Assembly (NCBI GenBank): GCA_014238415.1
Contig: JABABA010000026.1
Location: 1-55,904 of the forward strand
DNA from: Planctomycetota bacterium
Lineage (GTDB): Bacteria > Planctomycetota > UBA1135 > GCA-002686595
Length of the DNA: 55,904 nucleotides
Reading direction: 5' to 3'
Shown: piece after piece, positions 43,941-52,436 of the stretch
How the letters are laid out: the number at the start of each line of letters is the position of its first letter
How positions within the stretch are numbered: position 1 is the stretch's first letter
Translations under genes and position numbers: made by a program
The notes under the pieces: generated by a model
The model's database searches: none
Told to the model about the DNA's origin: nothing
The model's input: only the letters and a program-made list of their open reading frames with translations

Positions 43941-45635
43941 TCAGGAACGACGCAGAGTCGCCAGGACCGCAATTGCCATAGCTGCCAGCCCGGCCAATCC
44001 CCAAGGGCCTAACTTCATGTGCACGGTCCAGGCACTTGCGTAACTAGCCACCAGAGCAGTGGGCACCAGCAAGCTGTTCCAGATCAATCGCGTGCGGCCT
44101 TTGGGGACATCATCGCCCAGGACTCGTCGACTGTTCATCAAGAGCACAAAACTCCAATAGGCCAGAGGCAGCAAGATCATGCCGAAATTGGAGGTTGGCA
44201 CAGCCAACCAGGCACGCGCCTTACCAGTCCAAACAAAAGGACCCAGTGCTCCCAGGCCAGCCACAATAGTGCCCCAGCGGAATGCAACTCCTCCGGGCTG
44301 CTGACGGAAGGCCACAGCAAAGGCCAGCCCGCTGATCAACATCAATACGATGACCGTGGAGACGGCCATTGCCAACACGCCAAGACCAAAAATCATGTGT
44401 GCAGTGGCGTGGCCGGTCAGAGGTTCAAGGGCTCGGGCCAGGGCAAAGGTGTCACGCTTCTCCAACATGGAAGCCAGTCGCCGATCGGGCTCGGGCACCA
44501 AGTTCATGGCCAACCCAACGCGGGTGAGAAGTTCCGCTTCGCTCAGGCCAGCACGCGCTCTGCCATTGATGCTGTGTTCTTCATACTGGTCGGTGCCTGC
44601 TCCAAAGCCTTCCTTGATCGCGTTGTCCAAGCGATCGAGGTACGCGCCTCGTCCCACGGCAACGCTCACGTCCGAAACCAGCTCCTGATCCACGCGAGCG
44701 TGAAAGCGATCCGCCGAGGCCACCACGATACAGCCAGTGGCGAACACAAAGGGGATCAGCAGGCCGGTGGCAAGATCAAAGACCGCCAGGTTGCGAAAAG
44801 AACGATTCCATCCACGCCTCAACAAAGAACAGGGCATCAGAAAGGTCATGTTGATGCCCACAGCGGTTGCGGCGGCAGCGATCAAGACCTCTTGCTGCTG
44901 ACGCACGATAATTCCGCTCCATAGATCAGGAAATCGGGCCGCCGCCAATTCGGCAGCGTAGGCGGGAGCCGGCTGGCTAAGAAGGTCCAAGTTGGGAATA
45001 AACCCGGCAAGAACTTGGCTCAAAGACATTCCGTCACTACGCGAGAGCAAGACCCAAGCGACTCCAAAGAAGGCCAGTACGATCAAGCCCACCAATGCCC
45101 GCAGGCCTAACTCAACAATTCGCACACCACGGCCTCCGCGGCCATAAGCCCAGACCACGGTCAGTGCGAGACTCAAGACAGCCAGGCAAGTGATCACAGT
45201 CAGGGCATCGCCCTTCAAACTGGGCAGCAGGTTCTGCTCTACTGCCGCTGTGGCAAGAGAGAACTGGGGCAGGGCCCAAACCACATTGGCCAGCATGACC
45301 GCGCCGAGCCAGCCCCAAGCCAGGACCGGGCTGACCCGGTCCTTGAGCAAAGTGAACGGGTTCTCGCCCGTGGTCAGCGTGATCCAAGAAATCGCGCCCA
45401 GGGCGATGACGCCGAGGGCCATGGCAAATACCTGCACCCAAAGGAAGTTGGTGCCGGTCAGCACGCCCAAGTAAAGGGCCGCAGCCAGTGATCCTCCCCC
45501 CAGGGTGATGGCGCTCTGCAGCCAACCTGGACCCGAGAGGCGGATGAAAGCGCCCAGCAGGGGCAGGCTGCCGCGATCGCGTGCGTCATCGAGCAACGCC
45601 TCTTCACGGGCAACATTGGGGGATCGATTCGTCAT
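43941..45635 (-). CDS. Divergent NRAMP-like membrane transporter lacking the DPGN metal motif
   Basis: 564-aa inner-membrane protein with about 11 helices. The first helix matches NRAMP (GPGWLQSAITLGGGS, residues 35-49), but the metal-binding D-P-G-N is replaced: Gly46 stands at the Asp and Ser49 at the Asn position. Helix 6 (GINMTFLMPCSLLRRG) also lacks the A-x-x-M metal site form. About 110 residues (near 340-450) are inserted as a soluble loop with many charged residues (VGRGAYLDRLDNAIKEGFG). Manganese/iron transport is therefore doubtful. Start ATG 45635; an ATG at 45650 is possible, while the open frame to 45830 is antisense to DUF993. Divergent from DUF993 by only 35 bp. Confidence 0.88.
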   Translation of the reverse strand: MTNRSPNVAREEALLDDARDRGSLPLLGAFIRLSGPGWLQSAITLGGGSLAAALYLGVLTGTNFLWVQVFAMALGVIALGAISWITLTTGENPFTLLKDRVSPVLAWGWLGAVMLANVVWALPQFSLATAAVEQNLLPSLKGDALTVITCLAVLSLALTVVWAYGRGGRGVRIVELGLRALVGLIVLAFFGVAWVLLSRSDGMSLSQVLAGFIPNLDLLSQPAPAYAAELAAARFPDLWSGIIVRQQQEVLIAAAATAVGINMTFLMPCSLLRRGWNRSFRNLAVFDLATGLLIPFVFATGCIVVASADRFHARVDQELVSDVSVAVGRGAYLDRLDNAIKEGFGAGTDQYEEHSINGRARAGLSEAELLTRVGLAMNLVPEPDRRLASMLEKRDTFALARALEPLTGHATAHMIFGLGVLAMAVSTVIVLMLISGLAFAVAFRQQPGGVAFRWGTIVAGLGALGPFVWTGKARAWLAVPTSNFGMILLPLAYWSFVLLMNSRRVLGDDVPKGRTRLIWNSLLVPTALVASYASAWTVHMKLGPWGLAGLAAMAIAVLATLRRS

Positions 45636-45670
45636 TGGAGGAGCTCTCATCCTATCCTTAGCAGCACGCG

Positions 45671-46786
45671 ATGAACTCCAATCCCTCCGATCCTTCCTCG
45701 CCCGCCGTAAATCCTCTGACCGCATTCGGCGACCCGAAGGGCTCTGCTGCCCCTGCGCGCATCGCCCTGGCCGCGGCTCACGTGGCCATGAGCGAAAGCT
45801 ACAGCAAGGTTGACGGCGATCCAACTCCACACATCGATTGGGCCCAGACCATGACCCTGCGACGGCAATTGGACGCCCTGGGGTTTGGCATCGCGGAGGC
45901 CATGGACACAGCTCAGCGCTATGAGTTGGGCTGGGATGTGGCGCAACGATTGATCGAGGAGACCGGGCAACTGGAGTTGAACAACGGTTTCGTAGCAGGC
46001 GCAGGCGTCGATCACCTTGTGAATCCCAAAAGCCCCGATGAGATCGCCGAAGGTTGGGCCTTTCAATGCGCCCGTATCCAAGCAGCCGGGGGTATGCCAG
46101 TGCTTCTCTGCATCCCCGAACTCTCCTCTTTGGCGCGCAACGAAGACGAATTTGTGGACGCCTACGCCAAGGTCATCGAAGCCCACCCAGGACCGCTCCT
46201 GATCCACTGGCTGGGCCCCGCTTTTCACCCGGGACTCGCCGATTACTTTCCAGGGGACACCTTCCTGCGCATCATGGCCCTCGATCCCAAGAAGGCGCTA
46301 GGTTGTAAGCTCTCCCTGCTCGACGCAGACTTCGAATGCCAGGTCCGTCAGACCCTGCTCGCCTCGGGTCAGATAGTCCTCACCGGTGACGACCTCAACT
46401 ACCCCGAACTGATCCTCGGAGAATCCCAGGAGCCCTTGGGCGAGATCGATTTTCTTCATCGCAGTTATCCCATTGGCAACTTTTCCCACGCCCTTCTCGG
46501 CGTCTTCAATGCAATCGCCCGGCCGGCATCACGTGCCCTCGCCTTCCTCGCCGAAGGAGACACCACTCGCGCTTATCAAATCCTCAAGGCAACCGAACCC
46601 CTCGCACACATGCTGTTCGAACCCCCCACCTCCAACTACAAGACCGGCCTGGCCCACCTTGCCTGGCTCGACGGCCGCCAATCCAACTCCATGCTCCCTT
46701 TCCATGTGGAACGGCTGCGACCCAGGGAGCACTTGAAACGCATCGCCAGGGCAGCTGCAGAGTGCGGGGCCCTTGTGGACAGGTAA
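45671..46786 (+). CDS. DUF993-family TIM-barrel protein, probable sugar-related aldolase
   Basis: 371-aa cytoplasmic protein. The family's front is clear: RIALAAAHVAMSESY, HIDWAQTMTLRRQLDALGFG and GIAEAMDTAQR are close to the conserved DUF993 segments. The family is dihydrodipicolinate-synthase-like and in other bacteria often sits with sugar dehydrogenases and transporters (known of the family); no reaction is assigned. Here it lies upstream of a lactonase, dehydratase and dehydrogenase, which supports a carbohydrate role. It starts 35 bp from the divergent transporter and is followed by a 7-bp-stem hairpin. Confidence 0.9.
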   Translation: MNSNPSDPSSPAVNPLTAFGDPKGSAAPARIALAAAHVAMSESYSKVDGDPTPHIDWAQTMTLRRQLDALGFGIAEAMDTAQRYELGWDVAQRLIEETGQLELNNGFVAGAGVDHLVNPKSPDEIAEGWAFQCARIQAAGGMPVLLCIPELSSLARNEDEFVDAYAKVIEAHPGPLLIHWLGPAFHPGLADYFPGDTFLRIMALDPKKALGCKLSLLDADFECQVRQTLLASGQIVLTGDDLNYPELILGESQEPLGEIDFLHRSYPIGNFSHALLGVFNAIARPASRALAFLAEGDTTRAYQILKATEPLAHMLFEPPTSNYKTGLAHLAWLDGRQSNSMLPFHVERLRPREHLKRIARAAAECGALVDR

Positions 46787-46789
46787 CAA

Positions 46790-46814
46790 CCGGATTCGCA
46801 TTTGCCAAATCCGG
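46790..46814 (+). terminator. Hairpin right after DUF993 gene
   Basis: CCGGATT (46790-46796) pairs with AATCCGG (46808-46814) across an 11-nt loop, starting 4 bp after the DUF993 stop and 24 bp before DUF3500. AAAAA follows, so it is not a plus-strand rho-independent terminator; an mRNA 3'-end or processing stem is possible. Confidence 0.35.
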
Positions 46815-46837
46815 AAAAACACTGCATAAGGTAGTCC

Positions 46838-47827
46838 ATGAAGAACCAAATGCCCCTCCTCTTCATGGCCCTCCTGATGGGCATGGCCTCCGTTCCCAGC
46901 AACGACGATCCCATGTCCCTGGCGGCGATGCAGTTCAAGCAGAGCCTGACCGCAGAACAACAGGGCAAACTCTGCTTCCCCTATCTCGACGAGGAGCGGG
47001 CTAATTGGCAGGTGCTTCCCAATGGGGTGGCAGGGGTGCGCATGGAAGCTCTGCGAAGAGAATCTCGCGAGGCTTTGAATGGGCTGCTCGCAACTGTGCT
47101 CTCCACCAAAGGACTCGAGACCATCGCCAAAGTGCGTCTGCTGGAGAGCATCCTGGCTGAACAAGAAACTGCAGCGGGCAGGCCCAACTCATTCCATGGT
47201 GCCGAGCGCTATTTCGTCACGTTCTTTGGTGATCCCGAGGGGAGGAAGGCTTGGGGCTGGCGCTTCGAGGGACATCACCTATCCCTGAATGTGACCCACA
47301 AGAACAATTCCTGGACCAGCGTTGCACCTTTCTATGTGGGAAGCCAGCCGGCACATGTGCGAGAGGGAGAACATGCGGGTCTGCGCTTGATGGGAACTGA
47401 AGACGATCTTGCTCGCAGCCTGTACACCAGCCTGAATACTGAACAGCAAGAACAGGCAACCCTCTCAGGGTCCCAACCAACCAACGTAGTCATGGTTCCC
47501 AGGCGCAAGACCATCGATGATCGTGGCGGAATCTCCTGGTCAAGACTCAACAAGAAGCAGCGACAGATCCTGACTTCCATCCTCGACCTCTGGCTCACCC
47601 GGCGTACTGAAGACCTCGCCACGGTTCGCAACAAGCGCCTGCGCGCAAGCCAACTCGAGCAACTCTCCTTCGGCTGGATCGGTTCTCCCGAATCCGACGC
47701 TGGTCACTACTGGCGCATTTTTGGCGCGGGCCTGACGATCGAACATAGTGCACCCGTCTCCGACCCGGATCATGTGCACACACTCTGGCGGGACGAGCGA
47801 GGCGATCTGGGTCAGGGTCAAGAGTGA
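46838..47827 (+). CDS. Secreted DUF3500-family protein
   Basis: 329-aa exported protein with a short signal (LLFMALLMGMASVPS). The family pattern is visible: an opening FKQSLTAEQQGKLCFPYLDEER followed by W, and the core AWGWRFEGHHLSLNVTHKN. DUF3500 proteins are secreted, common in Planctomycetota and Bacteroidota, with no known reaction; the conserved histidines in EGHHLS and late ...GHYWR are of interest. It ends 1 bp from the convergent DsrE-type gene. Confidence 0.86.
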   Translation: MKNQMPLLFMALLMGMASVPSNDDPMSLAAMQFKQSLTAEQQGKLCFPYLDEERANWQVLPNGVAGVRMEALRRESREALNGLLATVLSTKGLETIAKVRLLESILAEQETAAGRPNSFHGAERYFVTFFGDPEGRKAWGWRFEGHHLSLNVTHKNNSWTSVAPFYVGSQPAHVREGEHAGLRLMGTEDDLARSLYTSLNTEQQEQATLSGSQPTNVVMVPRRKTIDDRGGISWSRLNKKQRQILTSILDLWLTRRTEDLATVRNKRLRASQLEQLSFGWIGSPESDAGHYWRIFGAGLTIEHSAPVSDPDHVHTLWRDERGDLGQGQE

Positions 47828-47828
47828 A

Positions 47829-48155
47829 TCACAGAGTGATTACCTTCTCGGCCCGCTCCAGTTCGCGCACGATCGTGTCCATGTCCGAGAGCCGGCCTAC
47901 CGCGAGATCCACGCCAAGAGCATCTACGCAGGTTCCACAGGGAAGCAACTCCACGCCCCGCTCCTCCAATGCGCTCAGTTCTCCGAGCAGGGCACTCGAC
48001 CGGTCCAATAGTCGAGTCCCCGTGTTGTAGAACAGAATCGCGTCAAGGTCTTGGATCAGGATGATCTTGCGCAGGAAGGTGCCAAGGATTTGTTGGCCCA
48101 GGGTTTGATCCCCGTGGCCCATCTGGTCTTGATTGAGCAGGATGATGGTCTTCAT
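47829..48155 (-). CDS. Stand-alone DsrE-family protein of the YedF C-terminal type
   Basis: 108-aa soluble protein made of one DsrE/TusD-like Rossmann domain. It matches the C-terminal half of YedF, the 'sulfurtransferase-like selenium metabolism protein': MGHGDQTLGQQILGTFLRKI, AILFYNTGTRLL, LEERGVELLPCGTCVDALG and AVGRLSDMDTIV all have counterparts there. The N-terminal TusA-like half with its CPxP motif is missing. Cys residues in LPCGTCVD could be the sulfur/selenium carrier site. Convergent with DUF3500, divergent from the lactonase (81-bp gap). No selD, selA or tRNA-Sec is seen in the window, so a selenium role is unproven. Confidence 0.85.
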   Translation of the reverse strand: MKTIILLNQDQMGHGDQTLGQQILGTFLRKIILIQDLDAILFYNTGTRLLDRSSALLGELSALEERGVELLPCGTCVDALGVDLAVGRLSDMDTIVRELERAEKVITL

Positions 48156-48236
48156 GGTTGCTGTCTGGCTGGAGGAGGTCCCGGGCCGACGAAATCATAG
48201 CCCGAGGGCTCCCCATGCAGCCGCTACTGTCTTCAC

Positions 48237-49076
48237 ATGCGGATTGATGCCCACCAACACTTTTGGTCCTATGACCCGGTCGCTTACGACTGGATCGGTC
48301 CGGGGATGGAGGTATTGGCGAGAGACTATCTTCCAGAGCAACTCGTGCCTGAGCTGAAGACCTGTGCCATTGACGGTGCAATCAGCGTGCAAGCGCGGCA
48401 AGACGAGACTGAAACGAGTTGGTTGCTGGAGTTGGCAAGATCCACACCTCAGTTACTGGGCGTGGTTGGCTGGACCGACCTCTGCGCGCCAGACATTGGT
48501 GAACGCCTCAGCGACCTGGCCAGGAATCCTCTGCTCGTAGGCTTGCGCCATGTACTGCAAGACGAACCAGATGATCGCTTCATGTTGCTGCCAGAGTTCC
48601 GAGCGGGCATAGCTTGCCTCGCGCAACACAACATGGTGTATGACCTGCTCTTGTATCCGCGTCATCTGGCGCCTGCTCTTGAACTGGTTGATCGTGCCCC
48701 GCAACAGTCGTTCGTGCTGGACCACCTGGGCAAGCCCTGCATAAAAGTGGGAACGGTCGAGCCCTGGTTCAACGACCTTGAACAACTCGCCCGGCGCCCC
48801 AATGTGACCTGCAAACTTTCCGGTCTTGTGACGGAAGCAGACTGGGCGACCTGGAACCTGAGCGACCTCACCCCCTACCTCGACAAGGCCCTCGCAGCCT
48901 TCGGCCCAGAGCGCCTGATGTTCGGCTCTGACTGGCCCGTATGTACCCTAGCGGGCACCTATCAAAAGGTCTGGGACGCCGTGAACACTTGGACTGAGAC
49001 CCTCTCCCCCTCTGAACAAGCCGCAATTCTTGGCGGAACCGCCGAACGCGTATATTTGAGCCGAGCCCAATGCTGA
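48237..49076 (+). CDS. Amidohydrolase-family sugar lactonase, L-fuconolactonase-like (COG3618)
   Basis: 279-aa metal-dependent TIM barrel. Ligand motifs are in place: the N-terminal DAHQHFWSY (HxH), LRHVLQDEP mid-barrel, VLDHLGKP, and the late FGSDWPVC. Members of this COG open L-fucono- or L-rhamnono-1,4-lactone in non-phosphorylative deoxyhexose catabolism, though some act on other lactones such as 2-pyrone-4,6-dicarboxylate. Downstream genes (dehydratase, dehydrogenase, LutA) fit the sugar-lactone idea. Its stop overlaps the next gene by 7 bp. Confidence 0.9.
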   Translation: MRIDAHQHFWSYDPVAYDWIGPGMEVLARDYLPEQLVPELKTCAIDGAISVQARQDETETSWLLELARSTPQLLGVVGWTDLCAPDIGERLSDLARNPLLVGLRHVLQDEPDDRFMLLPEFRAGIACLAQHNMVYDLLLYPRHLAPALELVDRAPQQSFVLDHLGKPCIKVGTVEPWFNDLEQLARRPNVTCKLSGLVTEADWATWNLSDLTPYLDKALAAFGPERLMFGSDWPVCTLAGTYQKVWDAVNTWTETLSPSEQAAILGGTAERVYLSRAQC

Positions 49077-50584
49077 TTCTCTCCTGCACATCTCTCATTC
49101 TCTTGGGCGCGCTCTCCACGCCCCAAGACTCCACGGTCAAAAACCGAGAGCAGCGCACCCCTCGCGCATTGATGGTCTTCATCGACGGCTTCGTTCCTGC
49201 GGCCATCGCCAGCACGGACACTCCAACCCTGGACCGCCTGATGCAGAAAGGCGCCTGGAGCCTGCGGGCCAGAGCCGAAAGCACGACCATCAGCGGATCC
49301 GGTTGGAGCACCTTTCACACGGGCGTGCATTGGGACAAGCACGGCATCCCTGACAACAACTTTGCCACACCCAAGACTGACAAATACCCTTCGATCCTCA
49401 AGCTGCTGAAGCAAAAACAACCCGATGCGGTCACCGCCTGTGCCCAGTCCTGGAAGCCCATCCAGAAATTTCTTGTCGCCCCAGCCGAACCAAGTCACAG
49501 CGGCTTCTACGACTATTACCAGTTCAACAAGGACTACTTCGACGAACGCAGTTGCGATGATCTCTGCGTCACCTACCTGCAACCCCTGCTGGCCCGCGAA
49601 CCCCTTGACCTGACCATCATGATGTTTGGTGAACTTGACGGTGTGGGGCACCTTGACGGGAACCGCCACTACCACGCAGGAGATCCGGACTACCAACGCA
49701 TGCTGCACATGGTCGACACGCGTCTTGGCCGCTTGATCGCCAGTATCGAGAGCCGCCCCAGTTATGCCTCTGAGGACTGGCTGATCGCAATCACCTCGGA
49801 TCATGCCGGGTCCCAGAGAGGAGGCCACGGACGCAACATCCCCGAACACCGGGAAATGCCCATTATCCTCAGCGGGGGAAACCTCGTCCCCGGCGAAATC
49901 TGGCCGCCCCCCAGCGCTGTGGATCTGGTTCCCACGGTCCTTTCCCATCTCGGCATCAAACCGGATCCTGCCTGGGACCTCGACGGGCGCACGCTCGCCA
50001 CATCAGCAACCAGGAAGCCGAGCGCCGCAATTGGAGTCAACCTGATCTACAACGGCGGAGGCGAAGAAGACCGCCCCTTCAATGGTTTTGTCGGACAACC
50101 AGACGCATCCATCGCTGGTTGGGAAGATCCGGGCTGGATGTCCCTGATCGCCTACGGTACCGAGGGCTTCCTACCCGTGTTCAATTATCCAAATGCCTCC
50201 GTAGGCCGCGGATTCTTCGCCGCCAACGACACCAAGAACGGGGCACGCATGGAACAGACCATCGATTTGACTCCGATCAAGGATTCATTCATTCAAGGCT
50301 GCAACTTCAAGCTCTCGGCCTTACTTGGAAACCGCGGCCCGGATGGCGACAGCCTGCGCGTACATCTGACCTTTCTCAACGACAGGGAGGAACGCCTTGA
50401 GACCGCCGAGTTGCAGACCCTCACAAAGGGGCAGCGCAGAGGAGCCACGTGCATGCGCTACGCTCAAGCCCTGGGGCTCGTCCCTCCAGATGCTGTCAGC
50501 GTAAGGGTGACTGTCGAAACCCCACGCCGCGGCGGAAACCACGGGGGCTTTGCCGACAACATCGAACTGATCCTGCAGGACTGA
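49070..50584 (+). CDS. Secreted type I phosphodiesterase / alkaline-phosphatase-superfamily enzyme
   Basis: 504-aa exported protein. A short signal peptide (ILSCTSLILLGALSTPQ) leads to an NPP-like domain: metal Asp39 (MVFIDGFVP), a nucleophile region STTISGSGWSTFHTGVHWDK with Ser75 at the usual Thr position (the exact residue is uncertain), GELDGVGHLDG and SDHAGSQRGGHG. Residues ~345-500 are a beta-sandwich of the kind found after glycan-active enzymes. It hydrolyses phosphodiesters or phosphomonoesters outside the cell; the substrate is unknown. ATG at 49070 overlaps the lactonase by 7 bp, so the pair is likely translated together despite different compartments. Last plus-strand gene before the convergent SPFH pair. 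Confidence 0.87.
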   Translation: MLILSCTSLILLGALSTPQDSTVKNREQRTPRALMVFIDGFVPAAIASTDTPTLDRLMQKGAWSLRARAESTTISGSGWSTFHTGVHWDKHGIPDNNFATPKTDKYPSILKLLKQKQPDAVTACAQSWKPIQKFLVAPAEPSHSGFYDYYQFNKDYFDERSCDDLCVTYLQPLLAREPLDLTIMMFGELDGVGHLDGNRHYHAGDPDYQRMLHMVDTRLGRLIASIESRPSYASEDWLIAITSDHAGSQRGGHGRNIPEHREMPIILSGGNLVPGEIWPPPSAVDLVPTVLSHLGIKPDPAWDLDGRTLATSATRKPSAAIGVNLIYNGGGEEDRPFNGFVGQPDASIAGWEDPGWMSLIAYGTEGFLPVFNYPNASVGRGFFAANDTKNGARMEQTIDLTPIKDSFIQGCNFKLSALLGNRGPDGDSLRVHLTFLNDREERLETAELQTLTKGQRRGATCMRYAQALGLVPPDAVSVRVTVETPRRGGNHGGFADNIELILQD

Positions 50585-50645
50585 GAGGTCGTTCGCAGAG
50601 TGAAGAGAGCAAGCCAGGTGCCCTCTGGAGAGCCTCGTGATCTCT

Positions 50646-51596
50646 CTAGGCCCCGCCACCTTTGAACATCTCGCGCAGGCTGCCAAGGCTGCCCAAAGCG
50701 GCGCTGGATTCGAAGGGTAGGAAGACTGTCTTGTCGCCACCACTACCCACACCAATCTCGGAGAGAGTAGAGAGATACTTCATGGCAATCAGATAGTCTG
50801 CGGGGTTCATCTGCTCCCGCTCGAGTGCACTCGCCACCAGGGCAATCGACTCCGATTCCCCCTGGGCTACCAGAATGCGGCTCTGACGAGCACCTTCGGC
50901 CTCTGCAATCAGTGCGCCCCTTTCCCCCTCAGCCCGCAAGATCTTTGACGCCTTGACGCCTTCAGCTTCGAGGATCGTAGCGCGGCGCTCGCGCTCGGCG
51001 CGCATCTGCATTTCCATGGCTTCACGCACTGTGACCGGGGGATCGATATCCTGCACCTCGACGCGATTGACCTTGACACCCCATTTGTCGGTTGCGTCAT
51101 CGAGAACCGTGCGCATCTTGCCGTTGATTTCATCCCGTGATGTCAAAGTCGCGTCGAGGGCCAACTCACCGATGATGTTCCGGAGAGTGGTCTGTGCCAG
51201 TTTCTCAATGGCATTGGGCAGGTTGTTGATCTCGTAGACCGCGCGCCGGGGGTCGGTGACCTGATAGTACAAGAGCCCGTTGATCTCGATTACCACATTG
51301 TCCGCGGTAATCACCGACTGCTTGGGGAAATCAAAAACCTGCTCGCGCATATCCACGGTGCGTGAATGCTGCTCGCGCACGATGTCAATACCCTTCAAAT
51401 TGGTGACCCGGGTGCGCCACAGAATGGAGCGGGGTTTGTCGATCAAAGGAAAGATCAGGTTCAAGCCGGGATCCAGAGTCCGTAGGTACTTGCCCAAGCG
51501 CTCGACAACCATGGCCTGGGACTGATTGATGATCTTGAGGCCAAGAGCGGCTCCAACAAGGACGACAGTGACAAAGGCAATGACAACATAAAGCAT
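50646..51596 (-). CDS. SPFH/Band 7 (stomatin-like, QmcA-type) membrane protein
   Basis: 316-aa protein: an N-terminal membrane helix (LYVVIAFVTVVLVGAALGL), then the SPFH domain (~22-190; VVERLGKYLRTLDPGLNLIFP, LTSRDEINGKMRTVLDDAT, EVQDIDPPVTVREAMEMQMRAE) and a coiled coil (~190-250; ATILEAEGVKASKILRAEGE). Such proteins form membrane microdomain scaffolds and often regulate FtsH-like proteases. Downstream partner of the NfeD gene (78 bp apart, same strand), the standard pairing. Probably involved in membrane quality control, not in sugar breakdown. Confidence 0.94.
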   Translation of the reverse strand: MLYVVIAFVTVVLVGAALGLKIINQSQAMVVERLGKYLRTLDPGLNLIFPLIDKPRSILWRTRVTNLKGIDIVREQHSRTVDMREQVFDFPKQSVITADNVVIEINGLLYYQVTDPRRAVYEINNLPNAIEKLAQTTLRNIIGELALDATLTSRDEINGKMRTVLDDATDKWGVKVNRVEVQDIDPPVTVREAMEMQMRAERERRATILEAEGVKASKILRAEGERGALIAEAEGARQSRILVAQGESESIALVASALEREQMNPADYLIAMKYLSTLSEIGVGSGGDKTVFLPFESSAALGSLGSLREMFKGGGA

Positions 51597-51674
51597 GGGA
51601 TTCTCCGGTTAGCTCGTTGAGGTGAAGACTGTAGCCGCGCCGGCTGGGCCGGCCGCTGAGTGCGTTGATCTGGA

Positions 51675-52172
51675 TCAGTTCTGGGCTTGTACATGAACCG
51701 TGCTGCCTTCAATGGCCACGATTCTGACCTCTGCGCCTGATTCAAGGCCCTCTTCTGCGGAAGCCCGCCACTCCTCCCCGCGGACCTTGATCCTGCCGAA
51801 GGATGTCGCGCTGATCGCCTCGGTCACTATCGCAGGCTGGCCTATGAGAGCCTCCACATTGGACGGCACGCCTCCCAATCTGGCACGACGAACGACGATT
51901 GGGCGCAAGACGATCAAGCCAACCATTGTGCCTAGAATGAAACCCCACAATTGCCCATTCATCCCCACCCCAAATGCGGCCAGAAGGGCAGACAGCAGCG
52001 TACCAGGAATAAACGCACCCAGCAGGAAGCCTGCGGTGAGGAACTCTGCCACAACCAGGATCGCACTGGCCACGATCCAGAATTCCCAAGACATGAGGGT
52101 CTCCGGCTGGAGGAGTTCGATTAGTTGCTCAAAGAATCCCGAGGATTCCGAGGCTTGAAAGTCGATGGCCAT
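51675..52172 (-). CDS. NfeD-like membrane protein
   Basis: 165-aa protein: two to three transmembrane helices (MSWEFWIVASAILVVAEFL, GAFIPGTLLSALLAAFG, LWGFILGTMVGLIVL), then a C-terminal OB-fold (~95-165; LIGQPAIVTEAISATSFGRI and VRGEEWRASAEEGLESGAEV), the short NfeD1b form without the ClpP-like protease domain. NfeD partners with SPFH proteins, and the SPFH gene follows. Start 52172 (MAIDFQASES); the open frame to 52451 is antisense to the UxaA region and is not NfeD-like. Confidence 0.92.
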   Translation of the reverse strand: MAIDFQASESSGFFEQLIELLQPETLMSWEFWIVASAILVVAEFLTAGFLLGAFIPGTLLSALLAAFGVGMNGQLWGFILGTMVGLIVLRPIVVRRARLGGVPSNVEALIGQPAIVTEAISATSFGRIKVRGEEWRASAEEGLESGAEVRIVAIEGSTVHVQAQN

Positions 52173-52436
52173 GGTTGTTGTTGCTGAATCAGGAATCGGA
52201 GCCGAATCATGCCGACCCGGCGACGGCGCATCATAAGCTGCAAGGAGGGCATCCCCTCTGGATACAGCCCGATGCCACCCAAGGAACACCTGCAAGCCCC
52301 TGGTACGCATGCAGACTGCCCTTATTGCAGCTCCCTCTACGAAAATCCCACCTGTAGCGCGGCAGGCCTGGGACCCCGGCCGCCCCGCCCCAAGGCGCCA
52401 TCTGTTAGGGTGCACAAGCCACCCCCCGAATCTCCT

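Noticed and set aside
45636..45830. N-terminal extension of the NRAMP-like frame
   Set aside because: Antisense to the start of DUF993 and Arg/Ser-rich with no membrane character.
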